This document shows positions 23,011 through 36,155 of a stretch of DNA of 64,000 nucleotides, piece by piece. The translations under genes and the position numbers were made by a program. Location: NCBI GenBank assembly GCA_030280995.1, contig JASXTE010000003.1, positions 49,774,474 to 49,838,473 of the forward strand, read 5' to 3'. The DNA is from Hemileia vastatrix. Its lineage: Eukaryota > Basidiomycota > Pucciniomycetes > Pucciniales > Zaghouaniaceae. The notes under the pieces are model-generated. The model was not told the origin of the DNA. It did not search any database and worked only from the letters and a program-made list of their open reading frames with translations. Numbering within the stretch: position 1 is the first letter of the stretch; each line of letters begins with the position of its first letter.

Positions 23011-23063
23011 AGAAGTTTTTTTTATTTTTTATTTCTAAATCAAGATTTTTGGGCAAGAAGTAA

Positions 23064-23718
23064 TTACAGAAAAGAATAAAGAGATGTAACAAAATGTTCA
23101 ACATTGGCTTTGAACTGGTGGATGAGGTTCTTTCTTTTTTCAAGGTCCTGTGGGTTTCTGTCAGAAGTGGATTGGAAGTAATCTAGGATGGATTCTTCTG
23201 TTGAGTAGAATGTTGTTGGAAGTTGACTTTGATGGTGGGAAATGGATTATGTGGGGGTTCTTCAATAGTTCCCACATTGTCATCATAACTTTCTTGATGA
23301 AAATGAACTGGGAATTTGTCAGATTGAAATTCAGTATGAAGAAGTATTGAGATTACCATTAGAAGGACCAGGGATGGAAGAGCTATTGTTTGTAGCAGGG
23401 TTGGCACTCTTTTTTGAAGGGTGTAACTTTTTCATCAGTATGGGGATCAGGATGAATGGTCTGAATCTTTTGGTGCTGGTGGAAGGTGGATCAGGTTGTG
23501 GAAGAGAAGAAGATGTTGAAGAGGACAATGGACCAGGTCTAAAAAAAAGTCATCTTCCTAGAGTGATAGGCATCATAGGAGGCTCTGTAGGAATGAGCTG
23601 GAGGTGTTATGGTACAGATGAGATTGTTATCAATGCAGTATTGGCAAGGACCCATGTCAGTAGCAAATTTGGAGAGGAAGCTGAAAATGGTGGTTGTGAT
23701 GAAGGAGAATGTGGACAT
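23064..23718 (-). pseudogene. Antisense gene alpha of B1, decayed
   Basis: ATG at 23718, 18 bp from the 3' LTR. The N-terminus matches B2 alpha: MGPCQYCIDNNLICT gives an intact first triad, but the second triad has Cys changed to Tyr, Tyr and Phe (ASYDAYHSRKMTFF). The middle STKRFRPFILIPILMKKLHP and the end (PFPTIKVNFQQH...NLIHQFKANVEHFVTSL, stop at 23064) match B2 through frame changes. It is a dead copy of the gene that is open in B2. Confidence 0.75.
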
Positions 23719-23736
23719 TCTCTATTGTAGGTAGGA

Positions 23737-24837
23737 TGTGGTCTTCCAACATTGGTGGAGCCCTTTGTTGGTCTGTTTGGTGTTGTTTTGATATGTCTTA
23801 AATTGCATTGTTCAATAATTAGTTATTTTTCTGGAATTATTCGACAAATATTGCGACTGGGGAAATGTGAATATTAAAATTGGATAGCTCAGGGTTTTCT
23901 CTATATTTTATGTCTTGATGACATTTTTCATATTCTAAGTATTTGAGGGATTATTTCTCATTTTTCATTTTAAAAGATAGTTGTTTCATTTTGTTTTTCC
24001 TGTTTTACAAGCTAACCTTAAGTGTTAGAGTTAGGTGCTTAGTACCATTAGAATGAGCTAATTTTTCTCTAAATTTCATGTCCCAATGCTTTTGAAGCTT
24101 AATTATGTGTTTTAAATGTTTTAGTAGTGGTAGTTTCTTTTTTAAGGATTTTGGGTGTTTTTAGTGGTTTTTGGTGATTTTCTGGCTTCAAGGCGGTCCT
24201 GCCGCCTCAGGCCGGCCAACCAACGTCGGGCAGACCACCCCCCTCAGTGCTAGAAGGCTGGGAAGCATTTCTAGAGGGGATTTATGCAATTTGGGGCTCA
24301 GAAACGCCAAATTTGTTGGTGTGCATGGGCTCTTAGATAGTGGTCTGTGTGTATATAGCGAATAAGACAGTTTGGGGCAGCCTTAATTATCATACAACCA
24401 TACGGAGGTGATATCCTTGCTCCTCACTCAGTTTTCACTGTTTTCTGGCCACAATTGGCTGTGTTTGTTACAAGGTTAGCTCTTCATTTAACTCAACTTT
24501 TGCAACTGTTTTCTCTGGTGTAGTCTTGCAAGCTATATCAAGTATTTTTGTTGTCTCTGGTGTGGATTTGCAACCTACATCAAGTATCATTGCTTTCTCT
24601 GGTGTGGACATTGGTCTACATTTCAGTTGTTTGGTTTTTTATTCTGTCTGGAGACTAATTTCTTGGCTGATAAGGCAGTCAAGTGTATTGGAAAAGGGGC
24701 TTTAAACAACAGGAACCAATTTACTGTAGCAGGTAAATCTCACATATATTTTTCTAAAGGGGCAGGGGATTTTCTTTCTGGGTTTTCTCCAACTCCCTTT
24801 ATCAAGGCCTATAGCTAGTACTATAGGATTGTCTACA
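23737..24837 (+). repeat. 3' LTR of B1
   Basis: 1101 bp from TGTGGTCTTCCAACATT to ATTGTCTACA. It contains a GC-rich island near 24185-24240 and a 42-bp minisatellite unit (about 24515-24605, coding-like repeats of GTCTCTGGTGTGGA). It is also the likely source of the antisense alpha promoter. Confidence 0.9.
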
Positions 24838-24949
24838 ACGTCATCTATTATTATTATCAGAGGTTAAGGAATAAAGGCATCTGGGATGACAATAAACTAG
24901 TAGTCGGCATCGGAATGATGATAAAATAGTAGTTGGCGCCCAGAAAGAT

Positions 24950-26235
24950 GTAAAACTAGAAGCTGATGTCTGCAATGATGTAAAACTAAGGGGAAGCATT
25001 TGTAAAGAGGTAAAACTAAGTAATTATGGTAGGAAGGATAACTGGAAAGACAATAAAATAACAGTGAAAACGACAGCACAGGATATCCTCAATAATGTGA
25101 AAATAGGGAAGTTGAAGGAAAGCAATTATGAAGAGATGAACGCACAAGATTTTGATGTTGAGCCTAATGTAGTAACAAGAGGAGCATCAGAATGAGCAAT
25201 TCAGGAATCTGAAAAAGAGGATAATGGATCAACATTAAGTGATGAAGAATATACCCAGTCAGAAGGCAGAGATTTAATTGAACAATCATATGACAAAGTT
25301 GACTCAAGGAGAAGTCAAGATAATGGTACACCTCCAGCAGATGGGGAGTATCTTGAAGATGACACATCTGCAGATTAGGAAGCAGAATTTTTAAGATTAT
25401 ATCTGGAAGGTAGTTGTTGACCATATTTTTGTGATAGAAGATTTGGAAAAACATTAAGAAACCCACTAAAACTTATTTTATTAAAGATCGAAGGTTATGG
25501 AGGAATCAATCTTTGTTTCCTCAGTTAGTAATTTGAACTAGGGAAATTAAAGAGAAAATTCTTAGGGAGTTACATGAGAATTTAGGGCATAGGGGTAAAG
25601 ATGAGACATATCTCAGAGTCAGAGAAAGATTCTGTTAGCCTAATATGAGAGCAGAGGTCAAGGATCGGGTTCAATCTTGCCCAGAATGTCAGTGCAGCAG
25701 TTAAAGAAAGCCTAAATACAAGGAGTGAGTTACAGGTGAAGACACTATATTTGAAAGAATTAGCTTAGACGTGGTTTCATATTAAAGAAGGATTTTTAAG
25801 CACTTGGTAGTAGCCAAGGATGATCTGTCAGGATTGGTTGAGGCAGTGCCATTGGTAGAACTTAAGGCAAGTAATGTAGCTGAATTTTTTCTTGAAGGGT
25901 GGGTGAGTGTATAAATATGGCGTAATTAAAATGGTAACAGTGGATGGGGGCTCTGAATTTGATGGTGAGTTTCAAGAAGTTTTTAAAGGGATTGGAACTA
26001 AAATTTGAGTTGCAACACTGTATTACCAAGAGGCAGAAGGAATGATTGAGAGGAAATCAAGTCATTAAAGATGCACTTGTTAATATATGTGAAAATAATG
26101 GGACTAAATAAAATAGTTGTTTTCCTCTAGTATTGTTTGCAGAAAGGAATTCAGTAAAAGGGATGAAAGGTTTTTCACCTTATGAGCTTATGTTTGGTCA
26201 AAGGGCAGTGTAGAAAGTTCTAAAGTACTAAGAAG
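24950..26235 (+). pseudogene. Decayed integrase region of a third, B-related element
   Basis: An acidic linker (about 24950-25450) leads into RRLWRNQSLFPQL, then integrase: HENLGH...CPEC zinc finger, SLDVVS (first D), KMVTVDGGSEFDGEF (second D), EAEGMIERKSSH (Glu). Domain order and motif spacing match B integrase, but similarity is low and there are many stops, so it is an older relative. Five degenerate ~39-bp repeats (GATGTAAAACTA type) lie at 24890-25030. No LTR is recognised. B1's LTR ends just upstream. Confidence 0.7.
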
Positions 26236-27747
26236 TAGACACATGGCAATATGGTTTGGTTCTACTTTTCAATTTTTAAAAAGAAGTGCTTGCCACTCTT
26301 ACTTTAAAGAAAGTGAAATAATGTTTAAAACTAATTTCTGACTAGATAGTTTATAAGTTGAGAGATGAGTTAAAAGATAAGGAAAAAATATTACTATCTG
26401 GATATTTCTATTATTAATAAGCACTAGTATCCACAGCTACTCCCTCTTGAAATTTTCTCTTTGAATATGCCTTTTTATAGAAATAAAATAACTCTAATAA
26501 TATTTTAACCTACTGAATCTATATATTCTCTCTGTCTTGCACTTTTCACTATACTATATGAAATACACACACAGACACACAAAATATAAAAGACTCAGAA
26601 TATATCCAATATGCTATTAAACACTTAATCACAGAAAAATCCAATCTCTTACTGTTATCATAGTAATCAAAAAATAGATAAATTGCTATATATCACAATA
26701 TATTTTGAAAGTATATAATATGAGGCTCTAATTTTTGTATTCTGATGACTGATTTGAATAATAATTTTTCCTTCTTAACGAATACTATTTTTTTACTCCA
26801 ATTAGATAACCTTTCCTTCTTATATTTTTCAGCACTCCCAACACAGTTCCCTAGTGGATATCCAGTGCTGTCTCTAGAACCACATTAGTAATCAGTAACT
26901 AATCCACTAATTAACTAAATACACCACTTGTAACAACTACAGTGCCTAAAAATACCCTATGCTTCCTAATACTAGTATTAACTTGTTTCACTCATATTCC
27001 ACAATTGTGCTTATGACTGTACCTTTGCATTGTTTCAGCACTAATTCCCACTTTGACACCTTTCAGAGCTGATCCTTGTCTCTTTGAATCTTGACTAGTT
27101 TTGTGATTGAGTCCCCATCCTCCTTGCTTCATTACTAAGTCCATAGTTCTGAATATTCACTTAACTAGTTAGCCTCTGAAACTTACATTACCTGTTTCAG
27201 TAAGTTTACACACTAGCTACTGTGCAGTATACTATGTACTTGAGGCCTTCCTTAAGCCATAATTCCTTCCTTAACACATAACACACAATTATTGGAAAAT
27301 ACAAATCCATAATGTTCAGCTCTTGCACTCCTAAGTTGATAACACACAATTCCCTTTGTGTGACACATCTTGATCCAAATTCTAAGTGCAAAGACCCTAA
27401 ATCCTCTTCCACGCTTCTCTTTCCCTTTTTCTTTAAAAGACACTATTACATATTTATAATAGCACTATCTACTGCACTATGATTCCCCTTTTTTCTTCCT
27501 GGGATACACAAGCTGATTGGTCAAACAGATAGGTTACTTGTGATGAACATACCACATCCTCTCTCTACTTGCAACTGTCCCCAGGAGTCTATCAATACCC
27601 TGCGCCTTGCAGTATTTTCTTCCTCCATCTTCCAGCTTCTTCTTTATTTTCTATAAATCATCATCTTTATTGTCCTTCTTCTTCTACTACGTAATTATAC
27701 CCTCTTATATTCTTGCATCCCCTTTTTTTATTTATTACTTCTAAATA
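26236..27747. other. No gene recognised
   Basis: AT-rich sequence with only short shadow frames. The last ~300 bp before 27748 become pyrimidine-rich (CTTCTTC runs), like a fungal promoter and 5' leader for the next gene. Confidence 0.5.
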
Positions 27748-28181
27748 ATGAACACAATAAACACTACCATTAATACTGAGAATACAGCCAAAGTAGTGAA
27801 CTCTATACAACAGTTTGTGCCCAAGAAGCCCTCTGCTTTTCTTCCCATGATGCCAGTAACTATGCTGATGGGTAGGACAAGATGCACCTACTGCATCAAA
27901 AATGGCATAACCCCCTGCCACTTTTCAAAAGAAAACCATGGAAAAACTTATTTTAATGTAAGTTTTCTTTATTTTTTTCTTCCTTTCATTTCATCCAATC
28001 ATTACTAATTTTAATTTTCTTTTCCCCCTAGTCATGAAATTTTTGCAAAAGTTGCAAAAATAAATGTAGCTACTATGGGCCACCTACCGTTGCACTGTGG
28101 TACACGCCTTGCAGGAAGCGTGTTTTTGGACCAATCAACGCGCGTATTCCAGGAAGAACAAAAGGGAAGTTAGCACCATAG
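27748..28181 (+). pseudogene. Stand-alone Zn-cluster gene, broken
   Basis: Exon 1 (27748-27957) encodes 70 residues ending with the first triad RCTYCIKNGITPC (C-x2-C-x7-C). A 74-nt intron follows (GTAAGT at 27958, CCCCCTAG at 28031). Exon 2 starts S-stop and then stays open to 28181 with NFCKSCKNKC, a shortened second triad, and VFGPINARIPGR. It is not beside gag-pol, and its leader is pyrimidine-rich. It looks like a free-standing relative of alpha and beta, possibly the source or a residue of the family. It is broken by the TGA and the shortened cluster. Confidence 0.55.
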
Positions 28182-31100
28182 ATAGTATTAAAATATAATA
28201 TGTAATTGTGGGTTTCAAGAAAGGGAAATAGAAGCGCAAAAAAAATAAAGGATTTAGGGTCTGTGCACTCGGATTTTTCAGCGGGATGTTCCACACAATG
28301 GGGAACACCAGGTCAAAAGTTAGACGACTTGCAGTCAAGTGGTTGTTTAGTACCTGTGGTCTAACCTGAGTCAAACCTGTGTTGGAACTTTGGTGGGACA
28401 ATTTTTCATCATGACACATAGCTCATAGCTGAATCATTAGGACCAATTTGAATTCTTCATATAGTTCTGCTTGCATAATTTCCAACAGGCAATAGATCAT
28501 ACTTTGGTGTCTAAAATACATATATTGAATTCATAATGGATATTACAAAGGTGACTAATATGCACCAGCTATATTACTTAATGACATTATACAGACAGTA
28601 TCTGATAAAACACCACCAAAGCCACTTGGATTGAGAGTTCTTGAATCATGTCCAATAATATATTTATGAGTAATAATAACATTTTTAGACCATCAATTGT
28701 AGCACCGAAATGTTTTGAGTCCTGATTTTGAGAAAGGATTTTCTATTTTTTTTTCAACAGCATCATACAATTCAGCTAGAATAAAGATTTGATCTGGTAA
28801 AATTTAGTGACTTCCACATTCTCAAAAAAAAACTCCAATCTTGTTGCCTCTTGATATTCCCATAACCTTGTTGTTTTGAGTATAATGAGAAGTATTTACC
28901 ACAAATGTTTTAGTATTGGGGATCAGTTATTTTAAATTGTAGAAATTTTAAAGCACCAATGAATTTATCTTTTTAAAAAATGTTTAAAAAAGACATTTTT
29001 CTATAAATCTTGTTTAAATAATCTGGCTATAAATCATATTCTTCACAGAGCAATATAACAGTTTATTTTGAAGTCTTTCCTTTTTCTATATTGAAAAAAT
29101 CTTTAATTTGTATTTTAAATCAATTGTCATTCATCTCAAGAAGAGATTGAGGATCTACTATCATGATGAACATTTCAATTAACATTTTGTCCATTTCAAA
29201 TAAAAACAAAAAAATAATGTAAAAAATTATGGGTAATATAAAGAATTATGAAAAAATAAGTTTATTAATATTGTGTGGGATAGATCTTAAAATTTGATTC
29301 ATACTCTCATGATCTCAAGCTTCCTCTGATGACGCTGGGCCAAATATTTGCAGAAATTCAGGAAAATTTTGGGCTAAGTGGAAATTAGGCTTGATGTGAA
29401 TTTGTGGCCAAAATTTTCCATGGAATTTTTATACTCCTTCAGCCAATCATGAAGATATATAATTTCATCTTCATTGATTTAAAAGTAAGTTAAAAGGTTT
29501 TTTATTGATACAAAAATGGAAATACACTTAATTAAATTCTTCTCTTTACTTTCAGAATTTTCTATATTCACAACTAGAAACAAAAAAACCACATCATAAT
29601 TTTTTTTTAGCAAAATTCATTCTTCTGCCTTGAGATTTGTTCCAGTCTTCCCTAAATGCTGTGGAACACAGTTGAACCATGAGGTAATGAGTGTATGAAA
29701 ATAACATTTTGAACCATCATTAAATCCTTAGTACTAAGATCCAAATAAGAAGTTAAATAATTTGGTGTTGCAACTGATCACCATTTGATTTAAGGTCTAA
29801 AACAGGCAGAAAATTCCTGAAAGGTGGACTCTAAGGAAGATATTTATTAAGGAAAATTTTATCTAATGATGATTCAGCTATAATTACTTGAACTATCTAC
29901 ATCAGAACTATATTTTTCATTATATGAGCTGGGTCCAGCACCTAGTGGATTAGAACTTCCTGATGGCCCAACAATTTTAAGAGCTTCTTTTGCCTTCTCT
30001 CAACAAATTTCATCATAAGATAATTTTTGCTTGAGGTCTGTTCTCAGTGGTGGTATCACTATTCAAACTGTACTATCTTTTTTCTTCTTTTACTTGAGTC
30101 ATGAGAGGAATAATTTAAGGGGAAAGATGGTTTTTTTGAAAAAAAATTCCTTTTGTGTGAATTCTGTCTTTGAGTGTAAAATTTTCTCTTTCTCTGTATT
30201 GTAGTTTAGTAGTCTTAGTCAACATTGTGTTGTTTCCTTTTGTTTTATATGGTGCAATTTGTCATATAATCAAGCCTCTTCTTGCTGTTTTCATTTTCCC
30301 CATCAATTTTTTTTTCTCTCTATTCTCTTTATCACTTCCATTTCTCCCTCCTGTACACTGCTTCTCCCTTGGCTGAAACTTACATTCCTTGAATTTTTTG
30401 GGGATTATAGAGTCCTTTTTCCAGGTTCTTTCTTTTTAATTTCTGCTTATTCTTTTAATCCTAACCACAGAAACTCATCTTTTTGTACCTTCTTATTTCA
30501 TCACATGCTTTTTTGTAGTTGTTGTAAGGTGCACAGTAGCTGATTGACCTATTTTTAGGTACATTTGTTTTTGAAATGATACATAAGTATTTTTACTTCT
30601 ATTATCTTTATCCCCTGAATTGATCCCTCCTTTTAACTTCTTCCCCCTTGGCTGCATCTGAAAGTACTTGCTCCATGTGGGGAGAATAGAGTATTCTTTC
30701 CATTTTTATCACATGCTTTGTTGTAGTTTCTTTTTAAAAGGTGAAAAGTTTCTCATGGACATGTTTTTCACCTTCTCCTGTGCTAAAAAATCTTCATTGA
30801 TGTCTTTTATAGAATGATAACGTCTGATAAGAAATAAAGAATCAGGGGAGAGAGAGGATAATTAATTGTTTTGATTGAATATATCTTTCACAGGACAGCC
30901 CAAATTAATCAATGGGTTATAGTCAGGAATAAGATTAATTATGTTGGGGAGTGACTCAAGTCCTTGGGAGATAGTTATTAGGAAATTAGAAAGATAGAAA
31001 TTCAAAATATTAATTAGTAGGGGGAAGTTGGTATCTTTTTGGGGTAATAATGTATCTTCAACTCATATAGAGAATAAATACTGCCCTAGAAGCTAAACCC

Positions 31101-32451
31101 CCAACAGGAGAAAATAAAGTTTGATATCCTGAGGGGCCAATTATTACATAGAGGATGTGGAAATTAGAAGGGCACTGTTTACTAATGTTAATATGAGTTG
31201 AATGTGCCCTAGCCCTGATAATATGTTATGTATGAAAGAGATTAAATGAAAAAAGGTTTCTCAATAAAACCTGGGAAGCTTCTGAAGTCAGATATGTGAA
31301 ATTGAAGTAAGCTAATACAGATGGGAGAGGAATTATACAATTATTCCATCTTGAATATAAACTAATTATGAGAGGAAAGACAATAATTCAGGAAGCAATT
31401 ACTATTTATAAAAGACTAAAAACATTTCTTGGAAAAGTAAGTCACATGATTTGAATGATGAACAGATTTCCAATAATTTTCAGAGATTTTTCAATCACTC
31501 TAGGTTGAGATAAACCATCAGGAAATATGTCAGAAGCTAATATTAACTGAATTATAATTTGTACATAGATTGAAGTCACAAGAGGTCCCACTTGACCAAT
31601 GAAAATTTGAAAAATTAATGATTGATTTTTTCATGTATAGTTTGAACTCCACTTGTTTAAAATATGAATTAAGGTTTTCTCCCAAATTAAAAGAATAGAT
31701 TAGGAAAAATTGAAAATTAAAAAAATACTGAAACTTCCACTTTTACAAAAGAAGAACCCAAATTTTTGACTTGTGAAAAATGCTTATGGACACATAAATA
31801 CATCCAGTAATTTTCTCATGTTTCTATTATCTAGTATTGAAATAAAAATGCAGGATCTGAAGGGCCTGGAATATGCTCTTACTTTAAAGTCCTGTTTTAA
31901 AAAACTGCACAAAAATGAGTTAAAATAAAAGTGGATCTCAGTCAAAGTATATGAAAAATCTATTATTTCACATACCTTGTAATCTTACTTAATTTCTGTT
32001 TAAAATCCATAGCACAGGTTCAACTTCTTATAGTCAAAAAAGTGCTAGTAAGTTTATGAGATTAAGTCTATCTAATAAACTAATTTTCATTTAATAATAA
32101 ATATTATATTATATTTTTCCTCTGGAATTCTCTTAAAAAAGTTTTAAATAGTAAAACCAGATGTGAATTTACTGAAATCAAGTTCCAGTCTAAATAAAGA
32201 AATTCATAAAGATACCCAACAATATATATTTACAAAAAACTTCAGCAACTTGAAGTGCTCTACAGTCATGCCCTAGGGTGCCCCACACTGCCCCCCTTTT
32301 GGCAGCCACAAGGCCTTGCACAAGCCTCTCAAAATAACTCTTACTTACTTCAATTTTATCATTCTTACTTAGCATATTTATATCATATACTCTGAATTTT
32401 TTCATAGAATGAATTTTTAAAAAGAATCAGATAAAATTTTCAAAAAAGTTT
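28182..32451. other. AT-rich, no supportable gene
   Basis: Stops occur in all frames. Weak hints only: a minus-strand stretch at about 30050-29880 reads KAKEALKIVGPSG...PLGAGPSSYNEKYSSD, as decayed coding sequence might, and 30.3-30.5 and 30.6-30.75 kb resemble each other (CTTCYYCCTTGGCTG, TCACATGCTTTKTTGTAG). No family is recognised. Confidence 0.4.
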
Positions 32452-34254
32452 AAGGCAACAAGTTGCCTCATGTTTTCAATAACAGCAGCGCAGAAAAAAA
32501 AAGAGGCAAAATATGAGGCACCATGTTGCCCCATATTTCACTCTTTGGTCAAAGGCAGATGTGACATACACTATGGTTCATCTGCATAAATATGAGGTGG
32601 AATGCTGCCTCATTGTTTTCTTTCTGGTAAATATTGAAAGTAATGGGTAGGTTATTTGCTTAAATGCATACATGAGGCGACATGTTGCCTCATATATGCA
32701 TGTGGGCAACTTGCTCTCTCACATTGAAAAAAAAATACAAATAAAAACTGAATATTTACTTTGCATACATGAGGCAACATGTCGCCTCATGTATGCAATA
32801 ACAAAATCTCAGAAAAAAAAAGAGGTAGAAGATGAGGCACAATGTTGCCTCATCTTTTGCTTGTTTGTCAAAGGCAGATGTGAAATACACTAGGGTGCAT
32901 AGGAATAAAGATGAGGTGGAATTTTGCCTCATCCTTTGCTTCCTGTAAAATAGTGAAGCTAACTGGTAGGGTAGTAACTTAAATGCATAGATGAGGCAAC
33001 ATGTCACCTCATGTATGCATGTGAGAAGCTTTCTTTCTCACATTGAAAAAAAATGAAAAAAAATTTAATATTCTAATTGCATACATGAGGCGACATGTCG
33101 CCTCATGTATGCAATAACAGAAGGCCAGAAGAGAAAGAGGCAAAAGATGATGCTCCATGTTGCCTCATATTTTGCTTGTTGGTCAAAGGCATATGTGACA
33201 TACATTAGTGTGCATTTTCATAAAGATGAGGTGGAATGTTACCTCATCTTTTACTTTCTTGTAAATAGTGAAGGTAGTTGGTAGTGTAGTTTCTTACATG
33301 CATACATGAGGCGACATGTTCCCTCATGTATGCATGTGGGAGACTTGCTTTCTCACATTGTAAAAATAAAAATTATACAAAATAAAATTAAATATTGTAA
33401 TTGCATACATGAGACAACATGTCGCCTCATGTATGCAATAACAGCAGCTCAGAAAAAAAAACAGGCAAAAGATGAGGCGCCATGTTGCCTCATCTTTTTC
33501 TTTCTGGCACATAGTGAAGGTAATGGGTAGGGCAGTTGTTTACACGCATAAATGAGGCAACATGTTGCTTCATGTATGTATGTGGGAAACATGCTTTCTC
33601 ACATTTAAAAAAAATACAAAAAAAAACATAATATTATAGTTGCATACATGAGGCGACATGTCGCCTCATGTATGCATGTAAACAACTACCCTACTCATTA
33701 ACTTCACTATTTTCCAGAAAGCAAAATATGACACAACATTCCACCTCATCTTTATGCAAATATGGCCTAGTGTATGTGGCATCTTCCTTTGACCAAAAAG
33801 CAAAAGATGAGGCAACATGGTGCCTCATCTTTTTCCTGTTTTTTTTTCTGAGCTGCTGTTATTGCATACATGTGGCAACATGTTGCCTTATGTATGCAAT
33901 TACAATATTTAATTTTATTTTGTATAATTTTTATTTTTACAATGTGAGAAAGCAAGTCTCCCACATGCATACATGAGGGAACATGTCGCCTCATGTATGC
34001 ATGTAAGAAACTACACTACCAACTACCTTCACTAATTTCCAGAAAGTAAAAGATGATGCAACATGCCACCTCATTTTTAGGCAAATTTACCATGTCCTGG
34101 CGATATGAATAAATACGCTGCATCATGTCATGAGGACATGGTAGATATTTTGTATGTGCAAAAGTGTGCCAACATATCATTAAGGTACTATGTTGGATTG
34201 AAACATATTGGTTAGCATATGTAGGAGAAAATGTAGTAGCATGTTGCCTCATGT
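32452..34254. repeat. Satellite-like array of ~21 hairpins
   Basis: A unit of about 320 bp holds four imperfect palindromes of the core GAGGCGACATGTCGCCTC, flanked by GCATACAT/ATGTATGC or GATGAGG/CCTCATC arms, on average about 80 bp apart. Three units run forward (from 32.45 to about 33.65 kb); the array then continues in reverse orientation to 34.08 kb. Short frames on both strands (for example from 33306 and, reversed, from 33994) are products of the symmetry, not genes. Confidence 0.85.
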
Positions 34255-36155
34255 TTTACATATCTTGTATAGTAAATTATATTGTGATTGGATGGATGAA
34301 ATGCTATTATTGGAAGGGTTTGGTGAACTTTTCAATTTTAGATGAAAGTATTATTGGTGAGGCAGTTTTCAGATCTCTTCAGAGGTGCAGCACATGAGAA
34401 GCTAATAAATTTTCTTATATAGCTAATGATAAATAAACCTATTCTTAAAAGATAGAAAAGGTGAATCTGAAAAAATTGAAGTTAAACTTTCTAAAAGAAG
34501 AGAATTAGTAGTATTGTTTATATAGCTCTAAAATAGTTATTATAAATTAAAATCACATTTTTTAAGTTGTGTGATGGAATAATCAAATTTTATTTATATT
34601 TTTTGGTCCCTGAAATTACTGGATTTTTTAAAGATATCTGTAATCACTCTGATACTGAGGAAAGAAAGGATGGGAGTAGTGTCATAACTCCAATCCTATG
34701 GAGGAGTGCTTGTTTTACTTGACGTTTAAATAAACTTAAAAAAGGGTGGATGTCTAAATTTCTTTCAAATTTTCGATCTCAAACATATAAGTAAGCTAAC
34801 AGGAAAAGGTTGATAAAAAATTGAAGGTCCCTAAACCCCCAGAAATAGAATGTGTTCAGCCTTTTTCAGGGCCCAGGAGTTTTCTTATGGATGATATTGT
34901 TGAAGAATATTTTACTGGGAAAATTTCAAAAGTCTTTCTAGAAGAAACACACAATTTTAATTTGTCTGTGACAGAGTAGTTCATTTTTGATAATGCAAAA
35001 AAGGTCATTTTGGAAGATTGATCAACTTTTATAGAACTTTACTATTGTAAAAGTCAAGCTAGTTTGAAAGCAGAACAGCTTGAGTTTTTACAGAAGGATA
35101 AATTGTCTCATTTATTTATACTAACTGCAGCTGTACTATTTTCAACAAAAAAGAATTCTAGTTTTAATCCTTATTTTTCATCATAGCATAGAGCATACAT
35201 GTAATCTGTTTAAATAATTTAAATTTCCCCTCCCTAAGTTTCTAAAATTACCCATTAACTAAAATAATTATTAAAAAGTTTAAAAAAAATCAGATTGAGT
35301 ACTATAAGGTGACTGATTAGCTAGTTATGTTTGGTGAAAGTACACTTTTTTCTCGTCTATTTATATTTTTATCTGATATTTCATATTTTTTTTTTCTAAT
35401 CCTTTTGTTTATCACTATAGGGTAAAACCTCAAATGATCAACTCATCTATTTTTTTTTAGATTATGGTGAAGTATATTCCTGAAACTATGATTCAATTTT
35501 AAAAATTACAGGTTTCAGATTAATCTGAATGGGTGCATTCTTATATATATATATATATTTATAAAATTTCAAGTATAAGTCTATTTTTAAATTGAGATTC
35601 TAACTCTTATACCATAAAAAATTCATCAACTTAAAAGATTTCACAATATTTTCTAGTATTCATTTTGAAAATATGGTAAAATTAATAATATTATATTATT
35701 TCATGTAGTAAAATTTTCAATGATTAAATTAAACCAACACTTCCTTCACAAAACAGGGTATGAGAATTTTATATGTTCTTTCATTGAATTTTGTCCTGGT
35801 AAAGTCTATGTTTCCAGCCTTCAGAAAGAAAATTATGAAAAGTTATTGCATGGACTGAAATAATTGTTGTAAAGGAACTTAGTATGAAGGACTTCTTGCC
35901 TGGAAAATGAAGCTAATATAGAACTAAGGCAAATTTTTTGAAAATTACTCAAGTTCAAATCAGATAGACAGCTTCAAGAATAAGCATTGAGATATGACTT
36001 TTCTAATTTTTTTTTGGGTACAGTGACATTCACAGTTTTGGTTTGGCTTGTAACTACTTTAACAAAAAATTTCCTTCAAAGGTTACTTCTGATGTTACTT
36101 TAAGATACCTGAAAAACCACATGACTGCAAGTTGTCTAACTTATGGCCTGGTGTT
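34255..36155. other. AT-rich, no supportable gene
   Basis: Only short broken frames. A TA dinucleotide run lies near 35546-35560. Faint plus-strand coding-like texture at 34.7-35.15 kb could not be assigned. Confidence 0.4.

Larger units (their letters stand above)
13869..24837 (+). mobile_element. Family B element B1, RT-deleted, with two antisense genes
   Basis: The order is a 5' LTR remnant, PBS, gag-protease, frameshift site, pol lacking RT and most of RNase H, integrase, and a 4.4 kb 3' region with antisense genes beta and alpha, then a complete 3' LTR (23737-24837). Its length, about 11 kb, is large for Ty3/gypsy because of the 3' region. B2 has the same architecture, so the 3' cargo belongs to the family. 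B1 is dead: many stops, a lost protease aspartate and the RT deletion. Confidence 0.85.

Noticed and set aside
30170..30543. Hydrophobic frames suggesting a membrane protein
   Set aside because: T-rich sequence gives Phe/Leu-rich peptides by chance; two overlapping frames look equally hydrophobic and there is no conserved motif.
32672..33994. Several 60-100 residue frames in the hairpin satellite, similar on both strands
   Set aside because: They arise from palindromic units; the same peptides appear in both orientations and no frame crosses unit boundaries.
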